From the NCBI RefSeq assembly GCF_017352095.1, contig NZ_CP071463.1, positions 930,001 through 994,000 on the forward strand: 64,000 nt of DNA, given 5' to 3'. A model generated the notes under the pieces. That model saw only the letters and a program-made list of their open reading frames with translations, had not been told where the DNA came from and did not search any database. This DNA is from Natrinema longum. Lineage in GTDB: Archaea > Halobacteriota > Halobacteria > Halobacteriales > Natrialbaceae. Position numbers and translations under genes: made by a program. Of the stretch, positions 17,015 to 26,703 are shown piece after piece. Positions within the stretch are counted from its first letter, which is position 1. Each line of letters opens with the position of its first letter.

Positions 17015-17947
17015 ATGGAAAGTCTCAATCGGATGGCGATCGAGCTGGTCGACGAGGCCCTCGATTACGCCGAGGAACTGAACATCGGCGGCTACGACCT
17101 CGAAAACGACGCGACGGTACTGGATTTCGGCCTCGAGTTCGACGGCGGTATCGAGGCCGGACTCCTGTTGACCGAGATCCAGACGGCTGGGATGGCGACG
17201 CCGAGCTACGAGCTCGGCGAGTTGGGCGATGCGTCCCTCCCGTACGTCGAACTCTCGACCGACCAGCCCGCGCTCTCGCTGCTGTGTTCCCAGAAGGCGG
17301 GCTGGGAGCTGACGACCGCAGACTTCGAGGGCCTGGGAAGCGGTCCCGCTCGAGCGCTGGTGGCCAAAGAAGAGGAGTTCCGGCGCGTCGGCTACACCGA
17401 CGCTTTCGATCTGACCGCGTTGGCCGTCGAGACGGACGAGGAACCGACCGAATCCGCGGCCGAGCAGGTCGCCGAACTGGCGGAGGTCGAGACGAGCAGC
17501 GTCTTCCTGCTCGCCTACCGGACCGCGAGCCTCGCCGGTAGTATCACGAACGCCGCTCGAACCGCCGAGCTCGCGACGTTCCGGCTCGCCGAGTTGGGGT
17601 ACGATCCTCTCGACATCGTCTCGGCGACCGGTCGCGCACCGGTCGCACCCGTTGCGGGCGACGAGCGGACGGCCATCGCGCGGACGAACGACGCGATCGC
17701 CTACGGCGGGCGCGCACACCTCACCGTCCGGGAGGACGCCGATCTCTTCGACTCGGTGCCGTCGACCGCCGCCGAGGATCACGGCCGGCCGTTCGGTGCG
17801 GTCTTCGACGATCTCGACTGGGATTTCGGGGAAGTTCCCTCGGACCTCTTCGCGCCCGCAGCGGTGACGATCGACGTGATCGGCGGTCCGACCTACGTCC
17901 ACGGCGAGACTGACGAGGAGTTGCTCGTCGACTCCTTCGACCTGTAG
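17015..17947 (+). CDS. mch: Methenyltetrahydromethanopterin cyclohydrolase
   Basis: Mch (310 aa) hydrolyses methenyl-tetrahydropterin to the formyl form in one-carbon metabolism. In halophilic archaea it is a remnant of the C1 pathway and probably acts on a folate-type carrier. Seen: ESLNRMAIELVDEALDYAEE, GGIEAGLLLTEIQTAGMATP, LLCSQKAGWELTTADFEGLG, GSGPARALVAKEEEFRRVGY and GGPTYVHGETDEELLVDSFD, all collinear with the family. ATG 17015 gives the normal length; the upstream open frame to 16877 has no family similarity. Confidence 0.93.
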   Translation: MESLNRMAIELVDEALDYAEELNIGGYDLENDATVLDFGLEFDGGIEAGLLLTEIQTAGMATPSYELGELGDASLPYVELSTDQPALSLLCSQKAGWELTTADFEGLGSGPARALVAKEEEFRRVGYTDAFDLTALAVETDEEPTESAAEQVAELAEVETSSVFLLAYRTASLAGSITNAARTAELATFRLAELGYDPLDIVSATGRAPVAPVAGDERTAIARTNDAIAYGGRAHLTVREDADLFDSVPSTAAEDHGRPFGAVFDDLDWDFGEVPSDLFAPAAVTIDVIGGPTYVHGETDEELLVDSFDL

Positions 17948-17961
17948 GCGTGCAGTTCAAG

Positions 17962-17977
17962 CCGGTTCCGGAACCGG
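17962..17977. terminator. 16-bp perfect palindrome after mch
   Basis: A self-complementary 16-mer (ccggttcc followed by ggaaccgg) begins 15 bp after the mch stop. No T-tract follows. It could be a transcript-end hairpin or a protein site; the placement favours the former, at low certainty. Confidence 0.35.
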
Positions 17978-18172
17978 ATCTACGGAGCCGAGGCAGCGCT
18001 TCGCGTTCTCGAGAGCGACACCGGCACGCTGACTGTCGGGGCGCTCCGGGACGACCGGTCGAACGGTGGGCCGTGCTGCTGGGGCTCGTCGAGCGAGTGG
18101 GCGACGGCTACCGGAGTTGCACTCACGCGCGGGTAGAAAAACCGCTCGCTGTACAGCGTGGCTCTCGAGGCG

Positions 18173-19510
18173 CTACTGGTCCGAGAGCCGGCCGGGCGAC
18201 CACTCGGCGTCGAACGCCTCGTGAGTGAACGGTTTGGCGTCCTCGCCGGCGTAGGTGGCGACGAGCTGGCCGTCACCCTCCAGGTGGTACTTGTAGGTGG
18301 TCAGCCCCTCGAGGCCCACGGGGCCGCGGGCGTGGATCTTGCCCGTACTGATCCCGACCTCGGCACCGAGGCCGAATCGGTAGCCGTCGGCAAAGCGGGT
18401 CGAGGCGTTGTGGAAGACGCTCGCCGAGTCGAGGCTGCGCATGAACGTGCTCGCGCGGTCGGCGTCCTCGGTGACGATCGACTCCGTGTGTTTCGAGCCG
18501 TGGGTCGTGACGTGATCGATCGCGGTCTCGAGCGAGTCGACGACCCGGATCGAGACGATCAGATCGCCGTACTCGGTGTCCCAGTCCGCGTCGGTCGCGG
18601 TCTCGACGTCGGCGATCTCGCGAGTGGCCTCGTCACCGCGGATTTCGACGTCGGCGCTCTCGTAGCGGTCGGCGATCGCGGGCAGGAACTCCTCGGCGAC
18701 GCCCTCGTGGACCAGCAGCGTCTCGACGGCGTTACAGACCGCGGGATACTGCACCTTGGCGTCGAAGGCGATGTCTTCGGCCATCGAGAGGTCGGCCTCG
18801 GCGTCGACGTAGACGTGACAGATCCCCTCCGTGTGGCCCAGAACGGGGATGCTCGTATTGTCCTGAATATAGCTGACGAACTCGGAGCTGCCCCGTGGCA
18901 TGAGGAGGTCGATAGCGTCGTCCATCTCGAGCAGGGCGTCGACGTCCTCGCGGGCCTCGATGTGTTGGGCCCAGCCGTCGGGGATCCCGGCGTCGGCCGC
19001 GGCCTCCTCGATGATCTCGAAGAGGATTCGGTTCGAATGCAGCGCCTCGCTGCCGCCCTTGAGGATGACCGCGTTCCCCGACTTCAGGCCGAGTGCGGCG
19101 ATCTGGACGAGCGCGTCGGGCCGGGACTCGAAGACCGTTCCGACGACGCCGATCGGGACGGCGACCTTGTACAGTTCGAGGTCCTCGTCGAGCTCTCTGG
19201 CCGAGAGCGTCTTTCCGAGCGGGTCCGTCTGCTCGGCGACGCTGCGGACCATCTCCGCGATGCTCTCGATCTTCGACTCGGAGAGCTTCAGCCGGTCGAC
19301 CAGCGCCTGCGTGTACTCGCCGTCCTCGAGCAGTCGTTCGCCCTCGGCGACATCCGTCTCGTTTTCGGCGAGGATCTCGTCGGTGCGGGCTTCGATCGCG
19401 TCGGCGATCTCGTGAAGCGCCTCGCTCCGCTCCTCGTCGGAGCGTTTCGCGAGCTCGAGGGCCGCGGTCTGTGCCTCGTCGACGTCGCGTTCGATGTCGG
19501 TCTCAGTCAT
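18173..19510 (-). CDS. proA: Glutamate-5-semialdehyde dehydrogenase (gamma-glutamyl phosphate reductase)
   Basis: ProA (445 aa) reduces gamma-glutamyl phosphate to glutamate-5-semialdehyde, the second step of proline synthesis. Aldehyde-dehydrogenase-fold motifs: [40 protein letters not shown] and the catalytic-cysteine region [20 protein letters not shown]. It overlaps proB by 8 nt, so proC-proB-proA form one minus-strand operon. Confidence 0.95.
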   Translation of the reverse strand: MTETDIERDVDEAQTAALELAKRSDEERSEALHEIADAIEARTDEILAENETDVAEGERLLEDGEYTQALVDRLKLSESKIESIAEMVRSVAEQTDPLGKTLSARELDEDLELYKVAVPIGVVGTVFESRPDALVQIAALGLKSGNAVILKGGSEALHSNRILFEIIEEAAADAGIPDGWAQHIEAREDVDALLEMDDAIDLLMPRGSSEFVSYIQDNTSIPVLGHTEGICHVYVDAEADLSMAEDIAFDAKVQYPAVCNAVETLLVHEGVAEEFLPAIADRYESADVEIRGDEATREIADVETATDADWDTEYGDLIVSIRVVDSLETAIDHVTTHGSKHTESIVTEDADRASTFMRSLDSASVFHNASTRFADGYRFGLGAEVGISTGKIHARGPVGLEGLTTYKYHLEGDGQLVATYAGEDAKPFTHEAFDAEWSPGRLSDQ

Positions 19511-20336
19511 CGCTCACACCGTTGATGGGGACGAATATGGTCCCCACGGGTTTGGCAGTAGCGATCTTCGCGAGCACGTCGGGCTCGGTCGACTTCGCGA
19601 TGACGGCCGGAACCCCGTGTTCGCTGACGTCGCGTGCCCCCTCGACTTTCGTCTGGATACCACCGAACCCGTCGGTCGTACTCTCGGAGATGATGTCCTG
19701 AACCGTATCGTAGTTGCGGCCGACGGCCTCGATGCGCTCGGCGTCGGGATCCTCCTTCGGGTTCCCGGTGTAGACGCCGCCGACGTCGGTCAGCGTGACC
19801 AGCAGGTCCGCGTCGACGCCCATCGTCGCCGCCGCCGAGAGCATGTCGTTGTCACCGATCCTGAGCTCCTCGGTCGCGACGGCGTCGTTCTCGTTGATGA
19901 TCGGGACGACGCCCCAGTCCAACAACGTCTCGACGGTGTTTCGGAAGTTCGTGAATCGCTCGGGGTTCTCGAGGTCGTGCTGGGTCAGGAGGAGCTGGGC
20001 CACTTTCCGATCGTATCGCGCGAAACTCTCGGTATAGCGGTGCATGAGGGTACTCTGACCGACCGTCGAGAGGGCCTGGGTCTCCTCGAGGGTCTCGCTA
20101 CCCTGTGCGATCCGCCCCAGCCCGGCTCCGACTGCGCCCGACGAAACGAGGATCACCTGCTTGCCCCGCGAGAGGAGGTCCTCGATGTCGTCGACGAGTT
20201 TGTCGAGTTTCTCGTCGTCCAGGTTGGAGTCCGCGTCGGTGAGGGAGTTCGTCCCCGCCTTGACGATCACGCGATCGGCGTCGGCCGCCAGCCGTCGTGC
20301 CTCTGCGACGGCCGCCTCCTCGAGCCCCTTACTCAT
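19503..20336 (-). CDS. proB: Glutamate 5-kinase
   Basis: ProB (277 aa) phosphorylates glutamate in the first proline step. Amino-acid-kinase motifs: [59 protein letters not shown] and [20 protein letters not shown]. It lacks the C-terminal PUA domain of many bacterial ProB proteins (their length is ~370 aa), so it is the short form. It overlaps both neighbours by 8 nt. Confidence 0.95.
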   Translation of the reverse strand: MSKGLEEAAVAEARRLAADADRVIVKAGTNSLTDADSNLDDEKLDKLVDDIEDLLSRGKQVILVSSGAVGAGLGRIAQGSETLEETQALSTVGQSTLMHRYTESFARYDRKVAQLLLTQHDLENPERFTNFRNTVETLLDWGVVPIINENDAVATEELRIGDNDMLSAAATMGVDADLLVTLTDVGGVYTGNPKEDPDAERIEAVGRNYDTVQDIISESTTDGFGGIQTKVEGARDVSEHGVPAVIAKSTEPDVLAKIATAKPVGTIFVPINGVSDD

Positions 20337-21105
20337 CGTTGAATTCGGCCGCGATCTCCGCGGAGCGTTCTTCGGCCGCCGTTACCGCCTCGACGACGTC
20401 CGCCTTGGCCTCGCTGTCCCAGAGGACTTCCATCCCTTCGATGGTCGTCCCGTTGGGGGAACAGACGGCGTCGATCAGGTCGTCGACGCTCCGCTCCGAG
20501 CGGAGGACGGTCTCGGCCGCCCCTTTGAACGTCTGTGCGGCCAGCGTCTCGGCGTCGTCGGCCTCGAGACCGCCATCGACGCCCGCTTCGGCCATCGCCT
20601 GGATGAGATAGAAGACGAAGGCGGGGCCGCTCCCGTTGACCGCGGTCGCGATGTCCATCTGATTCTCGTCGATCTCTGCGAACTCGCCGACATCGTCGAG
20701 CAGTTCGAGTACTTCGTCGGGAACGTCGTCACCGGCCACCGCCGCCGCCATATCGCCCGTCTCGGCCGCGAGGTTCGGCATGATTCGGACGACGTTCGCG
20801 TCGGTCCGCGCTTCGACGTAGTCCGTCGAGACGCCCGCAGCGATGGTCAGCAGTGTCTGCTCGGGCGAGAGATCGAGATCGTCCAACACCGCGCCGACGA
20901 TGTCCGGTTTCACCGCGACGACCACCACGTCGGCGTCGGCCGCCTCCGAGACGTCCGCCGTCGTCCGGTCGACGTAGTCAGCGACCGACTCGAGTGCGTC
21001 GGGATCGAGATCACACGCGATCACCGTGTGGTTCCCGGCCCGCCAGAGGCCCTTGATCAGGGCGCTCCCCATGTTGCCACAACCGATAACGCTCGTCTGT
21101 ACCAT
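20329..21105 (-). CDS. proC: Pyrroline-5-carboxylate reductase
   Basis: ProC (258 aa) reduces pyrroline-5-carboxylate to proline. The N-terminal Rossmann motif is [19 protein letters not shown], followed by [20 protein letters not shown] and the C-terminal [23 protein letters not shown] 21105 places the Rossmann motif right at the N-terminus; an alternative upstream start would add only 12 unmatched residues. It is first in the proC-proB-proA operon. Confidence 0.95.
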   Translation of the reverse strand: MVQTSVIGCGNMGSALIKGLWRAGNHTVIACDLDPDALESVADYVDRTTADVSEAADADVVVVAVKPDIVGAVLDDLDLSPEQTLLTIAAGVSTDYVEARTDANVVRIMPNLAAETGDMAAAVAGDDVPDEVLELLDDVGEFAEIDENQMDIATAVNGSGPAFVFYLIQAMAEAGVDGGLEADDAETLAAQTFKGAAETVLRSERSVDDLIDAVCSPNGTTIEGMEVLWDSEAKADVVEAVTAAEERSAEIAAEFNDE

Positions 21106-21168
21106 CTTGTCTAGGGTGAGGAACCGAGGGAGACATACCAACTTTGGTTTCGATCCCCGCAGTCACAC

Positions 21169-21879
21169 TTAGCGGAGTCCGAGAAGCACCGAGGAGATCG
21201 CCTCGATGATCGTCTCCCAGACCGAGATCCCCGTCAGGATCTGCAACACGGTATCGAGCCCGAAAAAGAGGAAGAGCCCCGCGCCGGCGAGGTGGGCCAG
21301 TCTGGCGTCGAAGCGGTGGGAAAACCGATCGAAGAAGTAGGCATTGGCCGCGCTCACGGGCACGATCGCGAGCATCTCGCCGGCCCAGATCGCGGGGTGA
21401 GCCCCGTACTGCACCGCGAGCCCGATCGTGACGAGCTGTGTCTTGTCACCGAACTCCCCGACAGCCATCAGGGCGAAGATCGGGACGAACCCGCGGAGGT
21501 ACGGCGGCACGTCGTAACCGAAGATCGAAATATCGATCGCGTCGGCCGTCGCCGCGCCGCCGTTTGCCACCGCCGGTTGCGCGCTCGTCTCGGGGGCCGA
21601 CCTGACGAGCAACGCCGCAAAGAGCAAGAACAACCCCGCCGTGACCGCGTCGAGGTAGACGGGCGGTAACACGCCCTGGATCGCCGCCCCGAAGAGGATC
21701 TCGAGGACCGTCCAGCCGGCGAAGGCACTCGCCGCGGCGGCGACCACGATCCGAGGATCGTATCGTGTCGCCAGCGCCGCGATGATGAACTGCACCTTCT
21801 CGCCGGGGAGCACCGACAGCTGCAGGACGAACGCGGCGACGAGGATCTCGAGCCAGCCGGTCATGCGAGTCGCAACCAC
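21169..21879 (-). CDS. TMEM165/GDT1 family cation transporter
   Basis: 236 aa, about six membrane helices in two repeats, as in the UPF0016/GDT1 family of Ca2+/Mn2+:H+ exchangers. The second repeat keeps the signature GEFGDKTQL. The matching motif of the first repeat is altered to LPGEKVQF, lacking the usual E-x-G-D-K-T order. ATG at 21864 (MTGWLEILVAAFVLQLSVLP) is an alternative start. It is transcribed away from the GTPBP gene with a 162-bp gap. Confidence 0.85.
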   Translation of the reverse strand: MVATRMTGWLEILVAAFVLQLSVLPGEKVQFIIAALATRYDPRIVVAAAASAFAGWTVLEILFGAAIQGVLPPVYLDAVTAGLFLLFAALLVRSAPETSAQPAVANGGAATADAIDISIFGYDVPPYLRGFVPIFALMAVGEFGDKTQLVTIGLAVQYGAHPAIWAGEMLAIVPVSAANAYFFDRFSHRFDARLAHLAGAGLFLFFGLDTVLQILTGISVWETIIEAISSVLLGLR

Positions 21880-22041
21880 TGCGGGCGCTCGACGACGACA
21901 CCAGTCACGTCGTGGTTTAGCTCCGTCTAATTAATATGTTTTGCGGACGAAAGGGCTTGAAACCTGCTCGATCCGAACGCTGACCGAGTAAACCCCGGTC
22001 ATTCGGCCGCTCGAGGCGATGAATGGAACCCGAACGCCCGG

Positions 22042-23643
22042 TCACTCCATCGGCGAGACGTCGGTCACCGTCCCGACGCCCTTGCTGCGACCCTCTCGGA
22101 AAACGAACTTCTGACCCTCCTCGACGAGATACGGTCGGAACTTGAACTCGACGGTGGTCTTGCCAGTATCGCCCGGCAGCAGGCGGCCGTTCTCGGGATA
22201 GAAGGCGGCGGCCTCGCCGATCGTCTCGAGGTGGACGACGGGTTCGTACCCCTCACCGATTCGGGTGGGATGGTTGAGCACCATGACTTCGGCCTCGAAC
22301 TCCCGGACCGGATCGGGGTCGGCGTCTCGAGGCAGCAAGACCATGCCGCGCTCGATCGCGCTCTCTTTGATGCCTTTGAGTGCGATGCCGACGATCCGGC
22401 CCGCCTGGGCCTGGTCGACCCGGTGGTAGTGCATCTCGATCGACCGGACCTCGACCTCCTGGAAGCGGCCGTCGGCCATCGGCCCGATCAGGAGTTCGTC
22501 CCCGGCCTCGACCTCGCCGGCCATCACCGTTCCCGAGGCGACCGCGCCGACGCCCGTGACCGAGTAGCTGCGGTCGACGTACATTCGGAACTCGCCGGTA
22601 TCCTGGGAGGTCTTGGGGAGCCGGTCGAACAGTTCGTCGAGCGTCTCGAGGCCGTCCATGGTGATCGCGCTGGTTTCGACGATCGGGACGACCCGCTCGC
22701 TGACCTCCTCGACGGCGGCATCGATGCCGTGGCGAGCGACCCGCAGCGGCGACTTGTCGACCTCACGGAGGAGCCCTTCGACCTCGCGTTCGACTTCCTC
22801 GATGCGCTCCTCGTCGACCGTGTCCGTCTTCGTGATCGCGACGATCGTCGGGAGGTCGGTCGCGAGCAACACGCCGAGGTGCTCTCGAGTCGTTCGCGTC
22901 GGCCCGTCGTCGGCGGCGACGACCAGCAGGCCGTAGTCGAGTTTCTGCCCGACGAGCCCGCGAATCGTCGTTCGGAGCCACGGCTCGTGGCCCACGGTGT
23001 CGACGAACGAAACGAGCCGATCGGCTTCCTGTACGACTTCCGCGCGGTCGGCCTTACGATTCGGGTTCCGGACCCGGACCGGCCCCTCGTCGTCGAAGCC
23101 GTAGACGGCGTAGGACAGATCGGCGGAGAGGCCCCGTTCGACCTCGTGGGGCTGGACATCGAGGAACGCGCGGGTCGCGCCGTCCCCGTCGTCGGGCTTG
23201 CCCGTGACGAGCGATCCCACGAGGGTACTCTTCCCGTGGTCGACGTGGCCCGCGGTTCCGACGACGACGTGTTCGTCGTCCGTCTCGAGGACACCTCCCT
23301 CCCGGACCTGTGCGACGCCGACCAGCCCGTCGTTGATGCCCCAGGTCTGGACGTCTTCGATGTGGGCGTCGGCCTCCTCCGCGAGGAGCGAAAGGACGTC
23401 CATCGTCTCGGAGAACGTGTCGGGATCGACCCCGGCCAGGCCGCCGTCGTCGGTGACGCCGACGACGTAGGTCGCCTCGCCGTCGCCCGAAAGGAGGCGG
23501 TGTCGCAGTTGCGCGGCCAGGCTCTCCCGTCGCCCACCCTCGAGGTGGACGTCTCGTGACAGTCGTTCCTTGAACTCGATGTTACCACCGTCCTGTTCGC
23601 CACGGTCCAGGGCCCGCTCGAGGAGGGCCCGGTCACGGCTCAT
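22042..23643 (-). CDS. GTPBP1/2-like translational GTPase
   Basis: 533 aa, an EF-Tu/EF-1-alpha-related GTPase of the GTPBP1 family (COG5258). Domain order: an N-terminal ~115-residue region (SRDRALLERALDRGEQDGGN), the G domain with P-loop VGTAGHVDHGKSTLVGSL, switch-II SFVDTVGHEPW and NKxD-like VAITKTDTVD, and beta-barrel domains with YSVTGVGAVASGTVMAGEVE and TVEFKFRPYLVEEGQKFVFR. The family links to mRNA surveillance in eukaryotes; the archaeal role is unknown. ATG 23643 is preferred over the longer frame to 23670. Confidence 0.88.
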   Translation of the reverse strand: MSRDRALLERALDRGEQDGGNIEFKERLSRDVHLEGGRRESLAAQLRHRLLSGDGEATYVVGVTDDGGLAGVDPDTFSETMDVLSLLAEEADAHIEDVQTWGINDGLVGVAQVREGGVLETDDEHVVVGTAGHVDHGKSTLVGSLVTGKPDDGDGATRAFLDVQPHEVERGLSADLSYAVYGFDDEGPVRVRNPNRKADRAEVVQEADRLVSFVDTVGHEPWLRTTIRGLVGQKLDYGLLVVAADDGPTRTTREHLGVLLATDLPTIVAITKTDTVDEERIEEVEREVEGLLREVDKSPLRVARHGIDAAVEEVSERVVPIVETSAITMDGLETLDELFDRLPKTSQDTGEFRMYVDRSYSVTGVGAVASGTVMAGEVEAGDELLIGPMADGRFQEVEVRSIEMHYHRVDQAQAGRIVGIALKGIKESAIERGMVLLPRDADPDPVREFEAEVMVLNHPTRIGEGYEPVVHLETIGEAAAFYPENGRLLPGDTGKTTVEFKFRPYLVEEGQKFVFREGRSKGVGTVTDVSPME

Positions 23644-23838
23644 ATCCCCTGGTAGTCGGGCACACGGCAAAAGGCTTCTCGTGGATTGCCACTGTTTGCC
23701 ACACTACGGCTATCGAATCGGACGGCGACGCCGTCAGCCGCGCCAGCCAGACGTCCCTGATGTCGCTGCTTCGACGGCGACAAACGGTTCGAGCGTGCCA
23801 GGCTCGCTTTCAAGCCCCTCGAGTTCGTACCGTCCCCT

Positions 23839-24018
23839 ATGAGCGTCAGCGGTCTCTGTCAGATCTGCGAGTCCCGTCCCGCAGCGAACCGATGTCCCAA
23901 CTGCGGCACGCTCGCGTGCGAGGTCCACTTCGACGAGAGCCTGCGCCTCTGTGCCGACTGTGCCTCGCAAGCCCAGCCGGGACCCGGAAACGACGACGTC
24001 GAGATCAACCGGTTCTGA
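23839..24018 (+). CDS. HIT-type zinc-finger micro-protein
   Basis: A 59-residue ORF starting MSVSGLCQICESRPAANRCP. Cysteine and histidine spacing is C-x2-C ... C-x2-C-x4-C-x3-H-x7-C-x2-C, which matches the HIT zinc finger that binds two zinc ions. The remaining residues are a short acidic tail. Function is unknown. Upstream there is no clear TATA box. The next gene starts 27 nt downstream on the same strand and could be co-transcribed. Being shorter than 60 aa, it is easily missed. Confidence 0.82.
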   Translation: MSVSGLCQICESRPAANRCPNCGTLACEVHFDESLRLCADCASQAQPGPGNDDVEINRF

Positions 24019-24045
24019 TCCGGCACGACGAACCGAGTCCGCTAC

Positions 24046-24312
24046 ATGACCTCGATACGTGACCGGTTCCGGGAAGCGCTCGGCGTCGGGGAGACGTATC
24101 GCCTCCGACTCGAGGAGCGCGACGGACGGCTCGTCGCCGCCCATCCGAACGACTCGAGTCCGCTGGATATCGCCGTCGTCGAGGGGCTCGAGCGGCTCGA
24201 GGAGCGGCCACCGACGGAGCCGGTGACGGTCGAGATCGTCGGTCGAGTGGTCGACGGTCGGGTGGTCGGGCGAGTGGTCAGTGCGGAACGTGAGCACGGG
24301 TCGCCCTCGTAA
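24046..24312 (+). CDS. Conserved haloarchaeal hypothetical protein
   Basis: 88 aa, product not recognised. It starts MTSIRDRFREALGVGETYRL and has alternating charged/hydrophobic beta-like strands (RLRLEERDGRLVAAHPND, EPVTVEIVGRVVDGRVVGRV), suggesting a small beta-barrel resembling TRAM/OB-type folds; that is only an impression. The base composition and amino-acid use are typical of the window. It follows the HIT finger gene at 27 nt. Confidence 0.6.
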   Translation: MTSIRDRFREALGVGETYRLRLEERDGRLVAAHPNDSSPLDIAVVEGLERLEERPPTEPVTVEIVGRVVDGRVVGRVVSAEREHGSPS

Positions 24313-24451
24313 CCGAGACCGCGCCTATCGCGGCTCTGACTCGTAGACGGGCGGACGAACGGACGCGTAATGTCCTGTTCTACTCGGCGAATTCGTGCCG
24401 AAACGGCGATTACGGACAGACAGTCAACTTTTTGTTCTGTATTCTTCAGTG

Positions 24452-24862
24452 ATGACTATGCCCTTCAGCCGTCGTCGATTCGCTCTTGCCAGCGCCGTCT
24501 CTTTGCTCGGAACCGCCGGCTGTAGCGGTTCCGTGGATGCCGATTCGCTCCAGGAAGTACATCTGGTGTTGTCGAATCGGACAGACGAGTCGCAAACGTT
24601 TCACTTCGCGCTGGAAGCGGACGACGGTCTCGGCCAGTGGCACGATTTCGAGCTCGCTGCCGCTGGGTACCGCGAAGTCGTTATCGAACCGGAATCAGAG
24701 CGTGAGTGGACGGGATTTCACGCCGTCGCAGGCGACAACCAGGTATCCGGAACGCTACTGGGACAGGGAGACGAGCAGACCTGCCTCCAACTCAACTACC
24801 GGATCACGGAAGACGAGATCCACGCAACGATGTCGACGAACCAGTCGCTCTGTGAATCGTGA
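24452..24862 (+). CDS. Secreted lipoprotein of unknown function
   Basis: 136 aa. The N-terminus MTMPFSRRRFALASAVSLLG is a twin-arginine signal (SRRRFALA), followed by the lipobox TAGC, so the mature protein should be a Tat-exported lipoprotein anchored outside the membrane. The mature domain, about 110 residues, has HLVLSNRTDESQTFHFALEA and ends with a conserved-looking pair of cysteines (QTCLQLNYR, SLCES) that may form a disulfide. No family is recognised. An upstream AT-rich stretch (24425-24440) may hold the promoter. Confidence 0.72.
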   Translation: MTMPFSRRRFALASAVSLLGTAGCSGSVDADSLQEVHLVLSNRTDESQTFHFALEADDGLGQWHDFELAAAGYREVVIEPESEREWTGFHAVAGDNQVSGTLLGQGDEQTCLQLNYRITEDEIHATMSTNQSLCES

Positions 24863-24929
24863 TCGGTGCACTTTCGAGTACCGAGAGCGTTCTCGTCGAA
24901 CCCGGCAACTCGAGGTGCCGTCGAAGCCG

Positions 24930-25724
24930 CTACCGATACTGATTCAGCCGCTCTTTGAGCCGCTTTGCGGCCTGGCCGCTAGCGCTGGCGAACTCCTCGC
25001 TATCTTCGCCCGCGAAGATGATTCCTCGCGAGGAGTTGACCAGTCCGACGCCGTCGGCCAGGCCGTACTCGACGGCCGCCTCGGCGTCGCCCCCCTGCGC
25101 GCCGATGCCGGGAACGAGGAAGGGGAGGTCCGGCACCTGCTCGCGCACTTCCGCGAGCTCTTCGGGCTGGGTCGCGCCGACGACGAGCCCGACGTTGTCG
25201 TTCTCGTTCCAGAGATCCGCCAGCGCCGCGACGCGCTCGTAGACGGGTTCGCCCGTCTCGAGTTCGAGGTCCTGGATGTCGGCCCCGCCCGGGTTCGAGG
25301 TCCGGCAGAGAACGAAGACGCCCGACTCTTCGTCGGCCAGAAACGGCTGCAGGGAGTCCCGTCCCATGTAGGGATTGACGGTGATCGCGTCGACCGTCTC
25401 GAGCAGCTGTGCGTACTGTCTGGTCGTGTTGCCGATGTCGGCGCGTTTGGCGTCCAGCAGGACGGGGACGTCTTTGCCGTGGGCGTAGGCGACGGTTTCC
25501 TCGAGGGCGGCCCAGCCGTCGGGATCCTCGTAGAAGGCCGCGTTCGGCTTGAAGACGGCGGCGTGTTCGTGGGTCGCGTCGATGATGCGGCGGTTGAACG
25601 CCCACCGGGGAAGGTCGCGTGATTGCAGGTGGTCGGGAATCCGCGACGGATCTGGATCGAGGCCAACCGAGACGACGCTGTCGACCGTTCGGATGCGGTC
25701 GTGCAAGCGATCGAAGAAGTTCAT
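24930..25724 (-). CDS. pyrF: Orotidine 5'-phosphate decarboxylase (group 2)
   Basis: PyrF (264 aa) makes UMP from OMP in de novo pyrimidine synthesis. The catalytic Asp-x-Lys-x-x-Asp motif is seen as LLDAKRADIGNTTRQYA. Other conserved blocks are VSVGLDPDPSRIP, FKPNAAFYEDPDGWAALEE, VNPYMGRDSLQPF and VPGIGAQGGDAEA. The block pattern and length match the group-2 enzyme rather than the shorter archaeal-type ODCase. No other pyr gene is nearby. Confidence 0.94.
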   Translation of the reverse strand: MNFFDRLHDRIRTVDSVVSVGLDPDPSRIPDHLQSRDLPRWAFNRRIIDATHEHAAVFKPNAAFYEDPDGWAALEETVAYAHGKDVPVLLDAKRADIGNTTRQYAQLLETVDAITVNPYMGRDSLQPFLADEESGVFVLCRTSNPGGADIQDLELETGEPVYERVAALADLWNENDNVGLVVGATQPEELAEVREQVPDLPFLVPGIGAQGGDAEAAVEYGLADGVGLVNSSRGIIFAGEDSEEFASASGQAAKRLKERLNQYR

Positions 25725-25892
25725 GCCGGAAGTGACCTCCCGACGGTCGAAAAGGTTGCTATACCGCCTGACGAGACGGCTCGACGATGGAGCGACCGTC
25801 TCACCGATCAGCGCTCGTGAGTGTTGTGAACAGTGGCCGTTCCAAATCCTTTAGACAGCAGCTACTTCCTTCGTATCGTGATCGACTACCGT

Positions 25893-26153
25893 ATGGGAAT
25901 TCGACAGAACGCGGTGTCGCTCTCACGCCGACTCCGTGAACTGGTCCGGTCGACGCACCGCGGCCCCGGAAACGAACGGAGAAACGGAACGGACTCCGAC
26001 GACGAGACGGAAACCACGGTCGAGTCGCAGGGCAATCTGTTTCACTGCGCTCGGTGCAGTGCCGTCTATATCGCCACCGAAAAGCACGTCTGCCCCCAGT
26101 GTGAGATGGAAGTCGACCAGGTTCGGTCCACCCTGGCCTGTAACGATCGATAA
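25893..26153 (+). CDS. Small zinc-ribbon protein
   Basis: About 86 aa. The start is uncertain: ATG 25893 (MGIRQNAVSLSRRLRELVRS) or GTG 25878. A basic N-terminal helix is followed by an acidic linker and a C-terminal zinc ribbon FHCARCSAVYIATEKHVCPQCEME with two CxxC pairs. Small single-domain zinc proteins are common in haloarchaea; function here is unknown. Confidence 0.65.
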   Translation: MGIRQNAVSLSRRLRELVRSTHRGPGNERRNGTDSDDETETTVESQGNLFHCARCSAVYIATEKHVCPQCEMEVDQVRSTLACNDR

Positions 26154-26198
26154 CCACCTACTCTCGACCGTCGATACCGCCGTCTTCGAAACCGCCGT

Positions 26199-26624
26199 CT
26201 ACTGGGACGGCTCGAGGACTTCGATCAGGTTCCCTTCGGGATCGCGCAGGAACATGATCGTCGTCCCGCTTTCCGTCGTCCGGGGGCCGCTGATCGTCGG
26301 AACGTCTGCGGGGAGGGCATCGGCGAACGCCTCGAGATCGTCGACCGAGAGGCCGACGTGCGTTGCGCCCGGTTGATTGAGCCCCGCCGCCGGGGAGCCC
26401 CGCGCCTCGGGCTCGTATTCGACGAGTTCGATCCGGGTTCCGTCAGCCTCGAGATGGGCGAAGTCGGCGCTTGCACCCTCGACACCGACGGCGTCGGAAA
26501 ACGCCTCGCCGCCGACGCCGAACCGATCGGCGACCGGGAGTCCGAGGACGTCCCGGTAGAACGCGAGCGTCTCCTCGAGGTCCGAGACGGTGATACCGAC
26601 GTGATGGGCACTGAGATCTGCCAT
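26199..26624 (-). CDS. VOC-family (glyoxalase/dioxygenase-fold) protein
   Basis: 141 aa, a single vicinal-oxygen-chelate module. It begins SAHHVGITVSDLEETLAFYR, with the first metal His in HHVG; the second half has ATHVGLSVDDLEAFADALPA and the terminal metal-binding Glu in MFLRDPEGNLIEVLEPSQ. These are the expected metal ligands, so it is probably active, but glyoxalase, epimerase and resistance proteins share the fold and the substrate cannot be told. It sits beside the larger VOC protein, same strand, 79 nt apart. Confidence 0.85.
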   Translation of the reverse strand: MADLSAHHVGITVSDLEETLAFYRDVLGLPVADRFGVGGEAFSDAVGVEGASADFAHLEADGTRIELVEYEPEARGSPAAGLNQPGATHVGLSVDDLEAFADALPADVPTISGPRTTESGTTIMFLRDPEGNLIEVLEPSQ

Positions 26625-26703
26625 TGTCGGGTGGTACGAGCGCGCGTGAAAAACGCTTCCGTCTGCCGGTCGGTCGTCCGAACAGGTCGATGTCGGGGTC
26701 ATC

